Assembly: GCA_037102815.1 (NCBI GenBank) | Contig: BTPP01000004.1 | Location: 434,001 to 498,000 of the forward strand | From: Neurospora intermedia | Taxonomy: Eukaryota; Ascomycota; Sordariomycetes; Sordariales; Sordariaceae | Direction: 5' to 3' | DNA length: 64,000 nucleotides | In this document: positions 12,116 through 20,902 of the stretch, in pieces | Layout: each line of letters begins with the position of its first letter | Position numbering within the stretch: the first letter of the stretch is position 1 | Position numbers and translations under genes: made by a program | The notes under the pieces: generated by a model | What the model was told of the DNA's origin: nothing | The model's database searches: none | What the model saw: only the letters and a program-made list of their open reading frames with translations

Positions 12116-12880
12116 GGTAGTTTTATAGAACGCGGCCGTAAATTGTACTAATATACTTTAAAAGGAGATTTTTATTAAAATATTTATATAGAGTAACTAT
12201 ATTGTACTAAATATTTAAAGGTAGATTTCCAGCCTATTTAAAGGATTTATTCGGTCGTAATACGAACGGTAGTAAATACTATAGCTAAAAAGGGTAGCGG
12301 CAATAGCGGGTATATAGAATACTAACGGAATAATTAAGAAGGCGAGAATAACCTTTTATTAGAAATTATATTTCTTAATAATATAAAGGTAAATAGGATC
12401 TCGTAATACGTTAAATATCGAACGATTTTAATAATATTGTAATTAAAAATAATAAATATAATTTTGTAATAGATTTAAACAATTAGGAAAATAGAATCTT
12501 ATAATATTTTAGAATTCCTAGAGTTTATATTTACGTATAGGGCGCTCGGTAATCCGTACGTTAGCCTATACGAGTATAAACTATATAATTGTAATAGTAA
12601 CGGTATTTATACTTAGTAATAAATATAACCCTTTTAGAATACAATTAATAGCGTTCTTTATAGAAGAACGTAATAATAATGAATAGGAAGGAAGGGTAAG
12701 CGAGAGTTATTAATTTAACTATTATAGCGGATCGTATAGTATATCCGGGCTTATAACTTATTAAACTATACGGAAGGGAGTGATTACGGTGAACGTTATT
12801 ATAGTAGTGAAAGTCTTAATTAATTAAAGAAGAGAAGAAAGAGAGAAAGAAGGAGGATAAAATCCGACTTATATACAGGG
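12116..12880. repeat. AT-rich relic between element B and the gene island
   Basis: RIP-like composition continues past the TAGAA duplication, so this should be the continuation of the relic seen at 3770-4910 (B's target). Purine-rich runs (GAAGAGAAGAAAGAGAGAAAG) near 12,825-12,865 precede the change to normal composition. I recognise no domain. Confidence 0.55.
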
Positions 12881-13264
12881 TAGCCATATGTGGATCGTAT
12901 CCACTAATGCCAAGAGAAAGCCAAGAACTGGTGATAGCTTCAACACTAGGTACCTATCGTATATCCCTTTACAGATGGGAGGGAAGCTGATATCTAGCGG
13001 TCATCTGGAGATACCCGCTCTCGTAGCCTTCCATATTTCCCGCCTACGCTGAATCGTGCCCGAGATATGTGATCAATTGCCCACAACCATAATCTCACGC
13101 CACTTTCGATGTGCCCTTGAGATGTTGCTATTTTTACTTGACAATCTCATCCCAACTAATATGTTGCCTTACATCACTCCTCCATCATCAACTAACCTGC
13201 CTCAATTCCTAGACGAAGTACTCCTCAGGCCGTATCTCATCTTCGGCTTCAATTCTTCCTCGTC

Positions 13265-14038
13265 TTAATTTCCCTCCTCCTCCTCATGTTTTCCTGACCT
13301 GTGCCAGTAGGGTATTTTCATGTACTGAGCAAGACGCTCCGCCTTAGTACCTGGCACCGCTTTAACTTGGACAAGCAATCGTTCGCTGGTTTTAGTACTG
13401 GGCAACGGCGAAGGCAACGGCTCTGGTTCTGGCTTCGGCTCTGTGGTAGCGCTCCTGCTGAAAGAGGTAAAAGAGCAGCTAAACGGATTGCTGCCTTTGG
13501 GACCTCCACGTGAGCGTCGCGCCGGGAAGTAGCTCCTGGCCTTTCTCCGACGAGGAGGTTCCGCTTTGCTTCCGTTGACTGCCGAGGTGTTCTCGATGGT
13601 CTTGTTCCTGAGCGAGGAATGGGTGCTGAGTGAGGGCGTGGCGGGAGGTGGAGCAGGAACGTTGGAGGTGTGTGAACTTGGAAGGCTGGAAGGGGGGGAG
13701 TCCGTTGTTGACCTGGAATCCTTCGCCGCATTTGGTTGATCATTGTCATGGGTTTTGCGGTAAAGTTTCTCCAAAGCAGTTTCGAGACGGCCCAGTAGCA
13801 CTTCGAAGTAGTCTCGGTGAGTGTCGCCGTTCTCTGAGATATCCAAGTTGCTGTGTTTGGTCACTTCATGGCCTGGGGTGTCGACTTTATTGTCGACGGA
13901 GGAGCGCGCAGGCATTTTAGCGCGGCGTGCTTGGAGGTGGTCGTAGAGTTTTTGGTGAGCCTTGTACCAGACGTAAAGTTTTCCTGTCCGGCGAGTGTCT
14001 TCGAGGAAAGCGGCTACGTGATTGAGAGTGAGATCCAT
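13265..14038 (-). CDS. Hypothetical protein, 257 aa, basic and Ser/Pro-rich
   Basis: Not recognised. A single-exon frame from an ATG at 14038. The N-terminal 100 residues look folded and helical: MDLTLNHVAAFLEDTRR, a W-Y-K-A-H-Q-K-L-Y-D-H-L-Q segment at 24-36, and a second amphipathic stretch, DYFEVLLGRLETALEKLY, at about 77-94. A Ser/Pro/Thr-rich linker (about 105-155) follows, then an Arg/Lys cluster (P-P-R-R-R-K-A-R) that could be a nuclear localisation signal, and an E-P-K-P-E-P-E-P-L-P-S-P repeat. The tail is charged (...GKHEEEEGN). It is the gene nearest the left heterochromatin and the first of a run of minus-strand orphan genes. Its leader holds an 18-bp iterated motif (see 14052-14165). 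No signal peptide or membrane segment. Confidence 0.6.
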   Translation of the reverse strand: MDLTLNHVAAFLEDTRRTGKLYVWYKAHQKLYDHLQARRAKMPARSSVDNKVDTPGHEVTKHSNLDISENGDTHRDYFEVLLGRLETALEKLYRKTHDNDQPNAAKDSRSTTDSPPSSLPSSHTSNVPAPPPATPSLSTHSSLRNKTIENTSAVNGSKAEPPRRRKARSYFPARRSRGGPKGSNPFSCSFTSFSRSATTEPKPEPEPLPSPLPSTKTSERLLVQVKAVPGTKAERLAQYMKIPYWHRSGKHEEEEGN

Positions 14039-14051
14039 TAATGGGAATCTG

Positions 14052-14165
14052 GTGTGCCAGAAAACCGTGCCATAGAAAAAACCGTTACAGAACGGCGATA
14101 TCCGTGGTCCTCGAAATAACCGTACTCCTCAAAGAAACCGTTCAACTCAGAGAAACCATTTCAAC
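14052..14165 (-). repeat. Degenerate 18-bp tandem repeat, cluster 1
   Basis: On the minus strand ACGGTT recurs every 17-20 bp, e.g. ACGGTTTCTTTGAGGAGT then ACGGTTATTTCGAGGACC, five to six units, ending about 15 bp before the ATG of the 257-aa gene. ACGGTT contains the YAACNG/AACCGT core bound by many Myb proteins, but nothing in the sequence shows that it is bound. Confidence 0.65.
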
Positions 14166-14467
14166 AGAGTCCTAAGCTCTGATTGGCTGAAATAAGAATG
14201 GAGGGCCATGTGTTGGGCGGGAGCTAGTGAGAGTTGAAGAGGCTCCCCTTTTAGGAAGGGACGATGGAAAAGAGAAGGAGAGAAAAGGGGAGAGAAAGGG
14301 AGTTTAAAATGCTAAAGTCCCATGGACTCCCCAACTCTCCCAACTTCAACCTTTTCAACCACCAACAACGATAACGACAACGACAACAACAACGACAACG
14401 GTTATTATCCCTAAGTATAGCTGCAACCTATTTCATTTCGTCAACTAACTTCTATATAGGTAAATAA

Positions 14468-14560
14468 TGCGATGGCGATAAGCGATAACAATGACGATGA
14501 CGATAGCGATAACGATAGCAATAGCAATGGCGATAGCGATAGCGATGGCGATGGCGGTGC
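14468..14560. repeat. (GCGATA)n-like minisatellite
   Basis: GATGGCGATAAGCGATAACA followed by further variants of GCGATA, GATGAC and GCAATA fills this stretch. A related GACAAC/GATAAC run lies at 14365-14402. Simple-sequence expansion; no coding role apparent. Confidence 0.75.
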
Positions 14561-14907
14561 AAGGTGGTGAACTTGGTAGATTGGATTTTAGGAGGGGGGG
14601 GGGGGTAACGAGGTCTTGGGAAGCTACGAAGCTCCCTTAGGTAAATAGTTTAGAGTAGAAAGAAGGCAAGAAGCACCCATTCCCAAACTAATCCAGCCAA
14701 TTAGATCCCTCACATCTCCCTGCTCTTCACGGATCCTGATTGCATATCTCTCAAGATCGCGCAGATAGCCATCCTTGGGGAAACTTCTTCTCGCTTCTGC
14801 CGCTTGCCGTTTGTTTGTAGCGTTTGTTCAAAACTAATTCTGTTGCCTTGACAGGATTACCTCTCAGGTCCGCATCTCCGCCGACTCCCGTTGACTCACC
14901 GTTTACT

Positions 14908-14965
14908 GGAACGGGTTTTCTAAGCTGAACGGTTATTCTAAGCTCAACGGTTATCTCCAAAGATG
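14908..14965 (+). repeat. 18-bp tandem repeat, cluster 2 (inverted relative to cluster 1)
   Basis: Three units, AACGGGTTTTCTAAGCTG, AACGGTTATTCTAAGCTC and AACGGTTATCTCCAAAGA, directly downstream of the small gene ending at 14989. The unit matches the minus-strand unit of cluster 1 in its first half (ACGGTTATT). Confidence 0.7.
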
Positions 14966-14988
14966 GTGTTTGCTTACAATGAGCGGTA

Positions 14989-15195
14989 CTATGGAGGTAC
15001 GGTGCTATGCACCCCCAAAATCCCATTAATGTCATGTTCGTGGCTCGAGATCGTCTTGGTCCGTTTCTCTACCGGGCTATCAATGCTGGTCCCTTCCAGC
15101 ATCCTCCTGGTGTCTGTAACGAAGGTGAAAAAGTCATCGGCGACTCCCAGATCATCATCACTGCGCGCAGGGAATGGCTCACTGCTTGATGCCAT
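14989..15195 (-). CDS. Small hypothetical protein, 68 aa
   Basis: Not recognised. Begins ATG at 15195 (MASSSEPFPARSDDDLGVAD) and ends at 14989. It is acidic at the start and contains F-V-T-D-T-R-R, resembling the F-L-E-D-T-R-R near the N-terminus of the 257-aa neighbour; this hints that it is a truncated relative, but the match is short. It may continue through an unseen intron, because the minus-strand frame at 14,900-14,750 (PVNGESTGVGGDADLRGN...) looks protein-like. I found no convincing GTAAGT-type donor. It lies about 280 bp downstream of the stop of the next minus-strand gene. Confidence 0.3.
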   Translation of the reverse strand: MASSSEPFPARSDDDLGVADDFFTFVTDTRRMLEGTSIDSPVEKRTKTISSHEHDINGILGVHSTVPP

Positions 15196-15477
15196 GATTG
15201 TAAAAGAACCAAGATTGTGAAAAGCAAGTTGATGGCGGAAATTTGCACGGTTGGAAATGCCGTGTACAACATGTGTGTGCGTTGACATTGCCGAAGGAAT
15301 CTAGAGGTACTCGGGGCAGATACTACCAACCAGGTTGGGATATTTAGGTATAGAATTGAAGCAACAATGGGAAATGAGGAAGTGAATGGAGGACGACCTT
15401 GAAAAACCTGAATCCCATTCTGATCCTCCACGGTTGCGAACCTCATCAAGGTTTGAACGTGCTGGATCCCCATAACT

Positions 15478-16875
15478 CTAGTCGGACGTGAATCCTTCCG
15501 CTGTTGTTTGATCTGTATGACGGCGAGGACGAAGGTTACGGCGAAGGAAACGGCGTATGTGAAATGGGGGCGCGGGTGATGATGATGATGATGATGATGA
15601 TAGTGGTGTAGGTGAGGCACCACCATCCTCCGAGTCTCCTTCCTCCAATTCTGTATCCCCCTCCCTTTCCTCATCCGAGAATCCCTCCCATTCTTCTTCC
15701 TCACTTTTCATCGCCCTCCTTCTCTCCTTCTTCCATGCCTCCCTCCTCCAAAATACAATGCTCTTCCTGGTTTTCATCTTCTTTCTCTTCTTTTTCTTCT
15801 TTAAGTCATCCTTCTCCTCCTGCTCCTCTTCCTCTTGGTCATCCTCCTCCTCATCAGGAAAGCCTTCCCAGGGGTACTCTTGTTCTTCCTCGTCTCTCTC
15901 CAAAGTCCAATTTTCTCCTTCTTCTCCTTCTTCTTCTTCTTCTTCTTCTTCTTCTTCTTCTTCTTCTTCTTCTTCTTCTTCTTCTTCTTCTTCTTCTTCT
16001 TCTTCTTCTTTGGAAGAGGTATAAGGAAACGCAGAAGGTACGAGATCAGGCGGAAGCGAGGTAGATGACCCCAAATGGGACGTAGGTGAGGTATGTGCAG
16101 CAGCCTGTGGAGTAAAAGTAAAAGAGGGGACAGATGTAATGAACTGGGAGATGGGAAGGGATATGGGCAAGATGTAAGGTGCTGGGGAAATAGGTAGCTG
16201 ATGGCGCGGGGATGGCGTTCGGGGATAATGCCCTGCGATATTGTTAGAGGTGATGACACCGGCGGTCAGGTCATTATACTGTTGTTCGATGTCCCCGTCG
16301 TTCGTACCCAAATCCGACGAGCTGTCTGAATTGATACCTGCATGTGTAGGACTGATCTCAATGCTGGGAAGAATGGTAGGGGTCCCATGTGTTTGTTGAG
16401 GTGATAGTGTCTTGGATCGCTGGCTGGACTTTTGGCTTGAGTTGGTGCAGTCTTCGTTGTTACCTGGACCGTTGCTCTTAGAGCCATCCATGCTATCATC
16501 GAAGTTCTCGTCCTGACTTGCCGTGGCGTCCTTCCTGGCGTTATATCTGACAATATCCCATAAGCCACTGAAATGGCGGTCATCGAGTTGAGTGTCGGGG
16601 CCGTGGACATCGTCGACAGGATCTTCAAAGTGCGGATATGTGATCATTATACGCTCCCGAGTCTCATCGTAGACTTCTCCTTCGCCACTCTTCAGACGTT
16701 TGGCCGGTCGGGCATCTTCTTCATTCTCAAGATCCCTTCTGGTCCGTTCTACTTGCTCATGGCCAGTTGGACTCATGCCCTCGTCGGCAGTTTCCCAGCT
16801 TTCGCTTGTGCGAACTGCAGTGGTCCAGGTTTCGTCTGAGCTAGACGGAGGATTTCTGAGTAATGATTGCTCCAT
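15478..16875 (-). CDS. Hypothetical acidic protein with poly-Glu tract, 465 aa
   Basis: Not recognised. The frame is open from an ATG at 16875 (MEQSLLRNPPSSSDETW); a longer start would need a non-ATG codon. Residues 46-63 carry RRDLENEEDARPAKRLKS, a candidate nuclear signal shared with the gene at 17348-18166. Residues 80-93 hold the motif Y-P-H-F-E-D-P-V-D-D-V-H-G-P. A Ser/Thr/Pro-rich middle (120-285) follows, then more than 30 Glu residues from about 290, encoded by about 28 uninterrupted TTC/GAA triplets, then alternating acidic and Lys-rich blocks and a poly-Ser stretch. The C-terminus is Arg-rich. The pattern suggests a disordered nuclear protein (inference). The glutamate tract is probably length-variable between strains. 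Confidence 0.62.
   Translation of the reverse strand: MEQSLLRNPPSSSDETWTTAVRTSESWETADEGMSPTGHEQVERTRRDLENEEDARPAKRLKSGEGEVYDETRERIMITYPHFEDPVDDVHGPDTQLDDRHFSGLWDIVRYNARKDATASQDENFDDSMDGSKSNGPGNNEDCTNSSQKSSQRSKTLSPQQTHGTPTILPSIEISPTHAGINSDSSSDLGTNDGDIEQQYNDLTAGVITSNNIAGHYPRTPSPRHQLPISPAPYILPISLPISQFITSVPSFTFTPQAAAHTSPTSHLGSSTSLPPDLVPSAFPYTSSKEEEEEEEEEEEEEEEEEEEEEEEEEEEGEEGENWTLERDEEEQEYPWEGFPDEEEDDQEEEEQEEKDDLKKKKKRKKMKTRKSIVFWRREAWKKERRRAMKSEEEEWEGFSDEEREGDTELEEGDSEDGGASPTPLSSSSSSSSPAPPFHIRRFLRRNLRPRRHTDQTTAEGFTSD
15927..16010. repeat. (TTC)n / (GAA)n microsatellite, about 28 units
   Basis: Uninterrupted TTC triplets on the plus strand. In the minus-strand gene they encode the poly-glutamate tract. 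The antisense frames give poly-Ser, poly-Leu, poly-Phe or poly-Lys and are shadows. Confidence 0.95.
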
Positions 16876-17347
16876 CCTTGCCGACAGACCTTCAGTATCA
16901 CGCAAACAAGCATGAGGAGTCCAGCGCCATCTCGAAGAATTTGTACCTAGTCAGATGTGGGGTGGTGAACAATGAACAACCTCCTTTGAAGTAAGTTGAG
17001 GCGGATGAAGCAAACAGACTTCCGGAACAAGAGAGCCGTAATTTGTACACTACAAAAGGCCATTATTGGTGCAGTGACAAGGGGGGACAAAAACATCCCA
17101 GGCTGTACAATCGAAAGACCAACAGACCTATATCACATTTTATTCTCTACTCCACTCATCAATACCGCCAACACCTTTACATGCCTTCCTTTCCATCACT
17201 TCTTTCCCGTGCCGTTTTCCATCAACGATTCCCCATCCAAGATTATAGCTTGCAAACTGGGCTTGCTGGGCAGATGCTGGGCCTGAGCACAGCAACTGGA
17301 GCTTGCCGTGACGATGCAACGTCAACGGCGAAACGGGAGGTTAAAAC

Positions 17348-18166
17348 TCAAGTCCGAGGGACTGCAGGTGTGATAGAGAATGGATCATAATGAACAATCC
17401 ACATCCCACCTCCCCACCATTCCGCTTCAGTCTCGGAGTTGCTTTCGCAATCCCATTCGTCGTTGTCTTCATCGTCCCCGTCGCTTCCCTCATCCTCATC
17501 ATCGTCCATGAAGGATCCTTCCGGCTCCTGGTCACTACAACGATTAACTGCAGGATCGTAACCTTCCAAAGCGAAAATGTCCATGCCCGGATACCGCACC
17601 CCTTCAAAGGGGAGCTCGTCCTCGTCGTTCGAACATTCGTAAATGACGGTCGTCTGCGGCCCCAGAGCATCAATCGGGGCGTCAAAGTCGGGCCAGCTGC
17701 AGTATTTGGACGCAAAAATATGCCGGTTTCCTTGTTGCGATTGTGCTTCGAGGGATGTCTCGCTATCGCTGTCGCTGTCGCTGTCGCTTTCGTCTTCGGC
17801 CGTGTCATCGCCCTCATGGTCGCTACTGGGTTCGTCGCCAAAGACTACTTCATCCCACTCTTCTTCCTCCGAGTCTTCCTCCTCCGAGTCTCCCTCGGAC
17901 ATCGAGGTGTACGATGAGAAATTCGAGATGGACCTTGTTCAGGTGAGGGTGTCTCGGCCTGGTGATAGGAAGTGGTAGGCTCGTTGTTGTCGTCTATTTC
18001 GGTGTCTTCGGCGGCACTGTCGTCATTGAAGCTTTCGTTTCCGCTGCTCTTCAGTCTTTTTGGCGATCGGCTTTCGATTTTGTCCTCCATATCCCTTTTG
18101 GACTGTTCCATGTCGTTAGCCTTCTGAGGGACGAAGAAATTTTGTAACACTTACGCTGCTGCCCAT
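17348..18166 (-). CDS. Hypothetical acidic protein, paralogue of the 465-aa gene; apparent frameshift
   Basis: Not recognised as a known family. I read a 12-nt first exon (18166-18155, MGSS), a 52-nt intron (18103-18154) with donor GTAAGT, branch GCTAAC and acceptor CAG, then exon 2 starting SKRDMEDKIESRSPKRLKS, which aligns with RRDLENEEDARPAKRLKS of the neighbour. A TATA sequence lies at 18,221-18,230. Around 17,945-17,903 the reading must change frame: the first frame drifts into Arg-rich sequence, while the next begins S-Y-T-S-M-S-E-G-D-S-E-E-E and continues acidic to 17348. I see no consensus intron there, so this is a frameshift, a sequencing error, or two genes. After the acidic stretch comes W-P-D-F-D-A-P-I-D-A-L-G-P, matching Y-P-H-F-E-D-P-V-D-D-V-H-G-P of the neighbour. 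Confidence 0.5.
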
Positions 18167-18220
18167 TATGGGGGAAGGAAGCTCGATTGTCTGATGCGTC
18201 ATTGTTGAGGGGTCAGGTGC

Positions 18221-18230
18221 AGTATATATG
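18221..18230 (-). promoter_or_regulatory. TATA-like box of the acidic paralogue
   Basis: CATATATACT on the minus strand, about 55 bp upstream of the proposed ATG at 18166. It supports the short first exon rather than a start inside the intron. Confidence 0.4.
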
Positions 18231-18964
18231 GTTCGGCTGTGACCGAGTACAGGATGCTAATTGTCGCATGTGGTCGGTGAACAATTTCGTTGGTGATTGT
18301 TGTAAGAGTAGGAAAATTCAAGGTGGGCCAAGACCCGTGCCTCTGTTGAAGGCCATGATGGACAGAGTGAATGTTCAACCTGGAATCTACCTATGCTGTA
18401 CGGGGTGAATGGCCCATCCTCAGGTTTTGTAGATGCCACTGAGCCAGCCCTGGAGTAACAGCCCATTCACAAGGGAGGAAAGCCAACCTGAACCTAAAAA
18501 CTAGGGCAAGCCATGGGATTATCCACTCCTTATGCATTGCGCGAGTGTCCCTCGTTGTTGCTGATGCTCCTGACGTATTGTGGCCCTCCATGTAAAGATG
18601 CAAAGATATCACGAAGAAAACAAAGAAAGAGGGACAAAATGAGGTAATGGACTTCAATCGCAGACTCGAATTCGCTCTCATTAGCTACATGTCCCTGGCC
18701 TACGTACGGGCGAATAGCGACCAGTCTGTCCACGGGCCCAATCAAGTGCCTAAACTTCTGGAAACTCTTCCGGCGATGGTCAATACCGGCCCCAGTCAAG
18801 CGTGCGACGTCGAGAAGTATAGTGGATTTTGCTTCCCAAGTAGAAATAGATATGATTGTGACAGCCTAGATGCTCGTTCGTCTTTGTCTGCGAGTTGAAT
18901 GAGGTGTGTAACGAGGGCGAAGGGGAGGCAAAAGAGTCGGTCTTCGGTGCGCTTTCTCCGTCTC

Positions 18965-19423
18965 CTAGGGGAGCTGTTCGCTGTTCCTGGGTAAATTTGC
19001 AGGAAGTTCTGTGGTTTCATCTGCAGTCTCTCCGCCCTCCAAATTTACTGCCAGCTTTGCGCCAACCTTCGTGATGCTTGGCGTGTCGTTGATCGATATT
19101 CCCTCACTCTTTTGCTCCTTAATTTCCCTCGCCTCCTCGACATGATCATGGCAGCCAAAGTCAGAGATGTCGAACAGGGATTCATCCTCTGGGACATCCA
19201 AACTGTCGTTCGAACGACAGCTGTCGGTACCTGGATGGTCGCCAGGATGCTCAGTTGCGTTGGGTTCTCCGTTCCTCCCTTCCAAGATATCCTTCACCCT
19301 TTTTGCTAGTCTCCTAAGGGCTTCCGGCGTATCGATGATCTCGTCGATGGCTCTTGTAGACTCGCTCTCGCCTTCAACGAGCTTGGGAGAGGACGGCGGT
19401 GTCTTTGGCAACTCCATGGACAT
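18965..19423 (-). CDS. Hypothetical acidic protein, 152 aa
   Basis: Not recognised. Starts at the ATG at 19423 (MSMELPKTPPSSPKL); upstream in-frame codons would need a non-ATG start. A T-P-P-S-S-P motif near the N-terminus resembles a proline-directed phosphosite. Residues about 26-50 (DEIIDTPEALRRLAKRVKDILE) look helical. The rest is acidic and polar (SLDVPEDESLFDISDFG), ending N-S-E-Q-L-P. There is no membrane segment or known domain. It lies in the co-oriented orphan run, about 0.8 kb upstream (in transcript direction) of the 17.3-18.2 kb gene. It may be only the 5' part of a spliced gene. Confidence 0.45.
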   Translation of the reverse strand: MSMELPKTPPSSPKLVEGESESTRAIDEIIDTPEALRRLAKRVKDILEGRNGEPNATEHPGDHPGTDSCRSNDSLDVPEDESLFDISDFGCHDHVEEAREIKEQKSEGISINDTPSITKVGAKLAVNLEGGETADETTELPANLPRNSEQLP

Positions 19424-20143
19424 GGCTGCGGAAATGTTGAAGTCGATGCTGGGTCGACCTGGCGAACGGTGACTCCAAGATGGAGGCAGGAATGGAAGCA
19501 CTGAATGGCGGGTGGTGCCCTGTCCAGATCTTTAAGAGTGAGGGTTTTTGACAGGCGAGGAAGCTTTGTAGTTCATTGATAGCGGTGAATGGGGGAAAGA
19601 CCTAGAATAGCAGTCACCAGAGCTCCTCTGGGCTCGAACAGCAACGCGTTGAAGGTTCACATCCCAGCACCAGGTTTGGAGGCCGCGTTATTTGGCGGCC
19701 ATGGCTGCCCTGTGCTTCGACCATTGTTCGAGAAGGTTCACTTGTGGATGTAAGAGTGGCCGACCCATTAAACTCCAATGATGGAGGGGTGATGCAGTGG
19801 CAATATATCCAAAAGTCTTGGAGTATCCAGTGGCTAAGAGGTTTTAGCAAAGGAGGATGTCGCCAAAGATGATTGCATGACAAAGCGGCTTGTAAAGCAA
19901 ATGCCATATGGTTTTTGTTACCAGTGTTGTCATTGTTTTTGATCTGGTTTTCCAATCTTATTCTTTCCTATTTGCTGTTCTGCGATGTGGCACCTAGTTC
20001 CGGCTGGCGTGTTTGCAAGATGGCTAACCCAGGGTGTTTCTAGGATGTTCTCCTGTTGCTGGAATGGATTACCGATGCGACAGCGACCACATCTAGTGAG
20101 AAGCTTCGTGGTCGGCTCGAGAAAGGACATCATGGTCTCCATC

Positions 20144-20902
20144 CTAATAGCTGAAGTTGATGCGCGGTCGCTTGTGGTAGTTCTCATAGTCTGCTTCGCC
20201 TCTGAGCGACTGGATTATGGGATCTCTGCGGAAGGGGTTGAAAGCTCGATCGACTTGGTTGTGGTTGTTACGCTCGTTCTGAAAGGGACCCATCAAGTCC
20301 ACTTGCGGCGAATCCTCCAGGAACGGGTCTTTTGGGGTTGAGGGATTGCCAACGCTCCACGGCGAGGACATGTACTCATACTCAGGGGTATTCGCTCCCT
20401 CGTTGTCGCTCTTGTCCCTGTAGGAATAACCGTCGCTGTCGTCGTCATCGTCGTCCTCGTCGTTCTCGAGCTCGACCTTGTACTGATCCATGTCGCCATC
20501 ACTATCACCTGTCGTTTCCTCGGCCATGTCAACATCATCAACGCCGCCAGACACTCCATCAGGCTCTGGCGATGTTTCGGACTGATCTTGCTTCTTTTGT
20601 GTGTCCAACATGGCAACCAACCCTTTGAGGGTTTCCGATATCTCCTTCCTCGTCAAAGTAGCCGACTCCAGCGATACCTTGTGTTGACCTTGTTCCTTGT
20701 CCCTCGTCTTTGCCGATTCCTGTTCGTAATATGCGAGTAACTTGGAGCGAAATCTTTGACGTATGGCCTCATCCATTAGACCAGTCGCTTTCTCCACGGC
20801 CTCCTCCACGGCTAACGCCATGCGCAACCTTTTGCGCCTGTCCTCGTTCGCTTCATCAGGTACCTGCTCGGCTGAGGCCATCGTTCTGGACCGTTTGGGC
20901 AT
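20144..20902 (-). CDS. Hypothetical protein with basic N-terminus, coiled region and acidic tract, 252 aa
   Basis: Not recognised. ATG at 20902 (MPKRSRTMASAEQ); the upstream part of the open frame is leader, with a TTTAAATAC element near 21,021-21,033. P-K-R-S-R and D-R-R-K-R-L-R-M (21-28) look like a bipartite nuclear signal. Residues 28-105 are helical/coiled (AVEEAVEKATGLMDEAIRQR...KEISETLKGLVAMLDTQKK). An Asp/Glu tract lies at 145-160 with poly-Asp (DDDDDDD). Residues 192-206 read D-P-F-L-E-D-S-P-Q-V-D-L-M-G-P, loosely like the F-E/D-x-P-V/I-D...G-P motif of the two acidic paralogues nearby. The C-terminus is N-F-S-Y. The architecture recalls chromatin- or histone-binding acidic proteins, but this is inference. 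Confidence 0.58.
   Translation of the reverse strand: MPKRSRTMASAEQVPDEANEDRRKRLRMALAVEEAVEKATGLMDEAIRQRFRSKLLAYYEQESAKTRDKEQGQHKVSLESATLTRKEISETLKGLVAMLDTQKKQDQSETSPEPDGVSGGVDDVDMAEETTGDSDGDMDQYKVELENDEDDDDDDSDGYSYRDKSDNEGANTPEYEYMSSPWSVGNPSTPKDPFLEDSPQVDLMGPFQNERNNHNQVDRAFNPFRRDPIIQSLRGEADYENYHKRPRINFSY

Larger units (their letters stand above)
1..12880. repeat. RIP-mutated AT-rich retrotransposon block (left)
   Basis: The block is very AT-rich with abundant TA/AT and almost no CA or TG dinucleotides, all frames are broken by stops, and related copies inside it differ almost only by C/T and G/A transitions. This is the hallmark of repeat-induced point mutation, known from Neurospora. It contains nested LTR retroelements listed separately. 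Short GC-richer islands mark the LTRs. Composition changes sharply near 12,880, where ordinary gene-like DNA begins. By analogy with Neurospora it is expected to be DNA-methylated heterochromatin (inference). I accept no open frame in it as a gene. Confidence 0.93.
14039..14988. other. Repeat-rich intergenic region
   Basis: There is no convincing gene here. It contains two clusters of a related 18-bp motif in opposite orientation (14052-14165 and 14908-14965). Between them are degenerate hexanucleotide repeats, (GAYAAC)n at 14365-14402 and (GCGATA)n-like at 14468-14560, and a G run at about 14,593-14,606. Confidence 0.7.

Noticed and set aside
15612-16064. Plus-strand frames giving poly-Leu, poly-Ser or poly-Phe
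   Set aside because: Shadows of the TTC microsatellite opposite the poly-Glu tract of the minus-strand gene.
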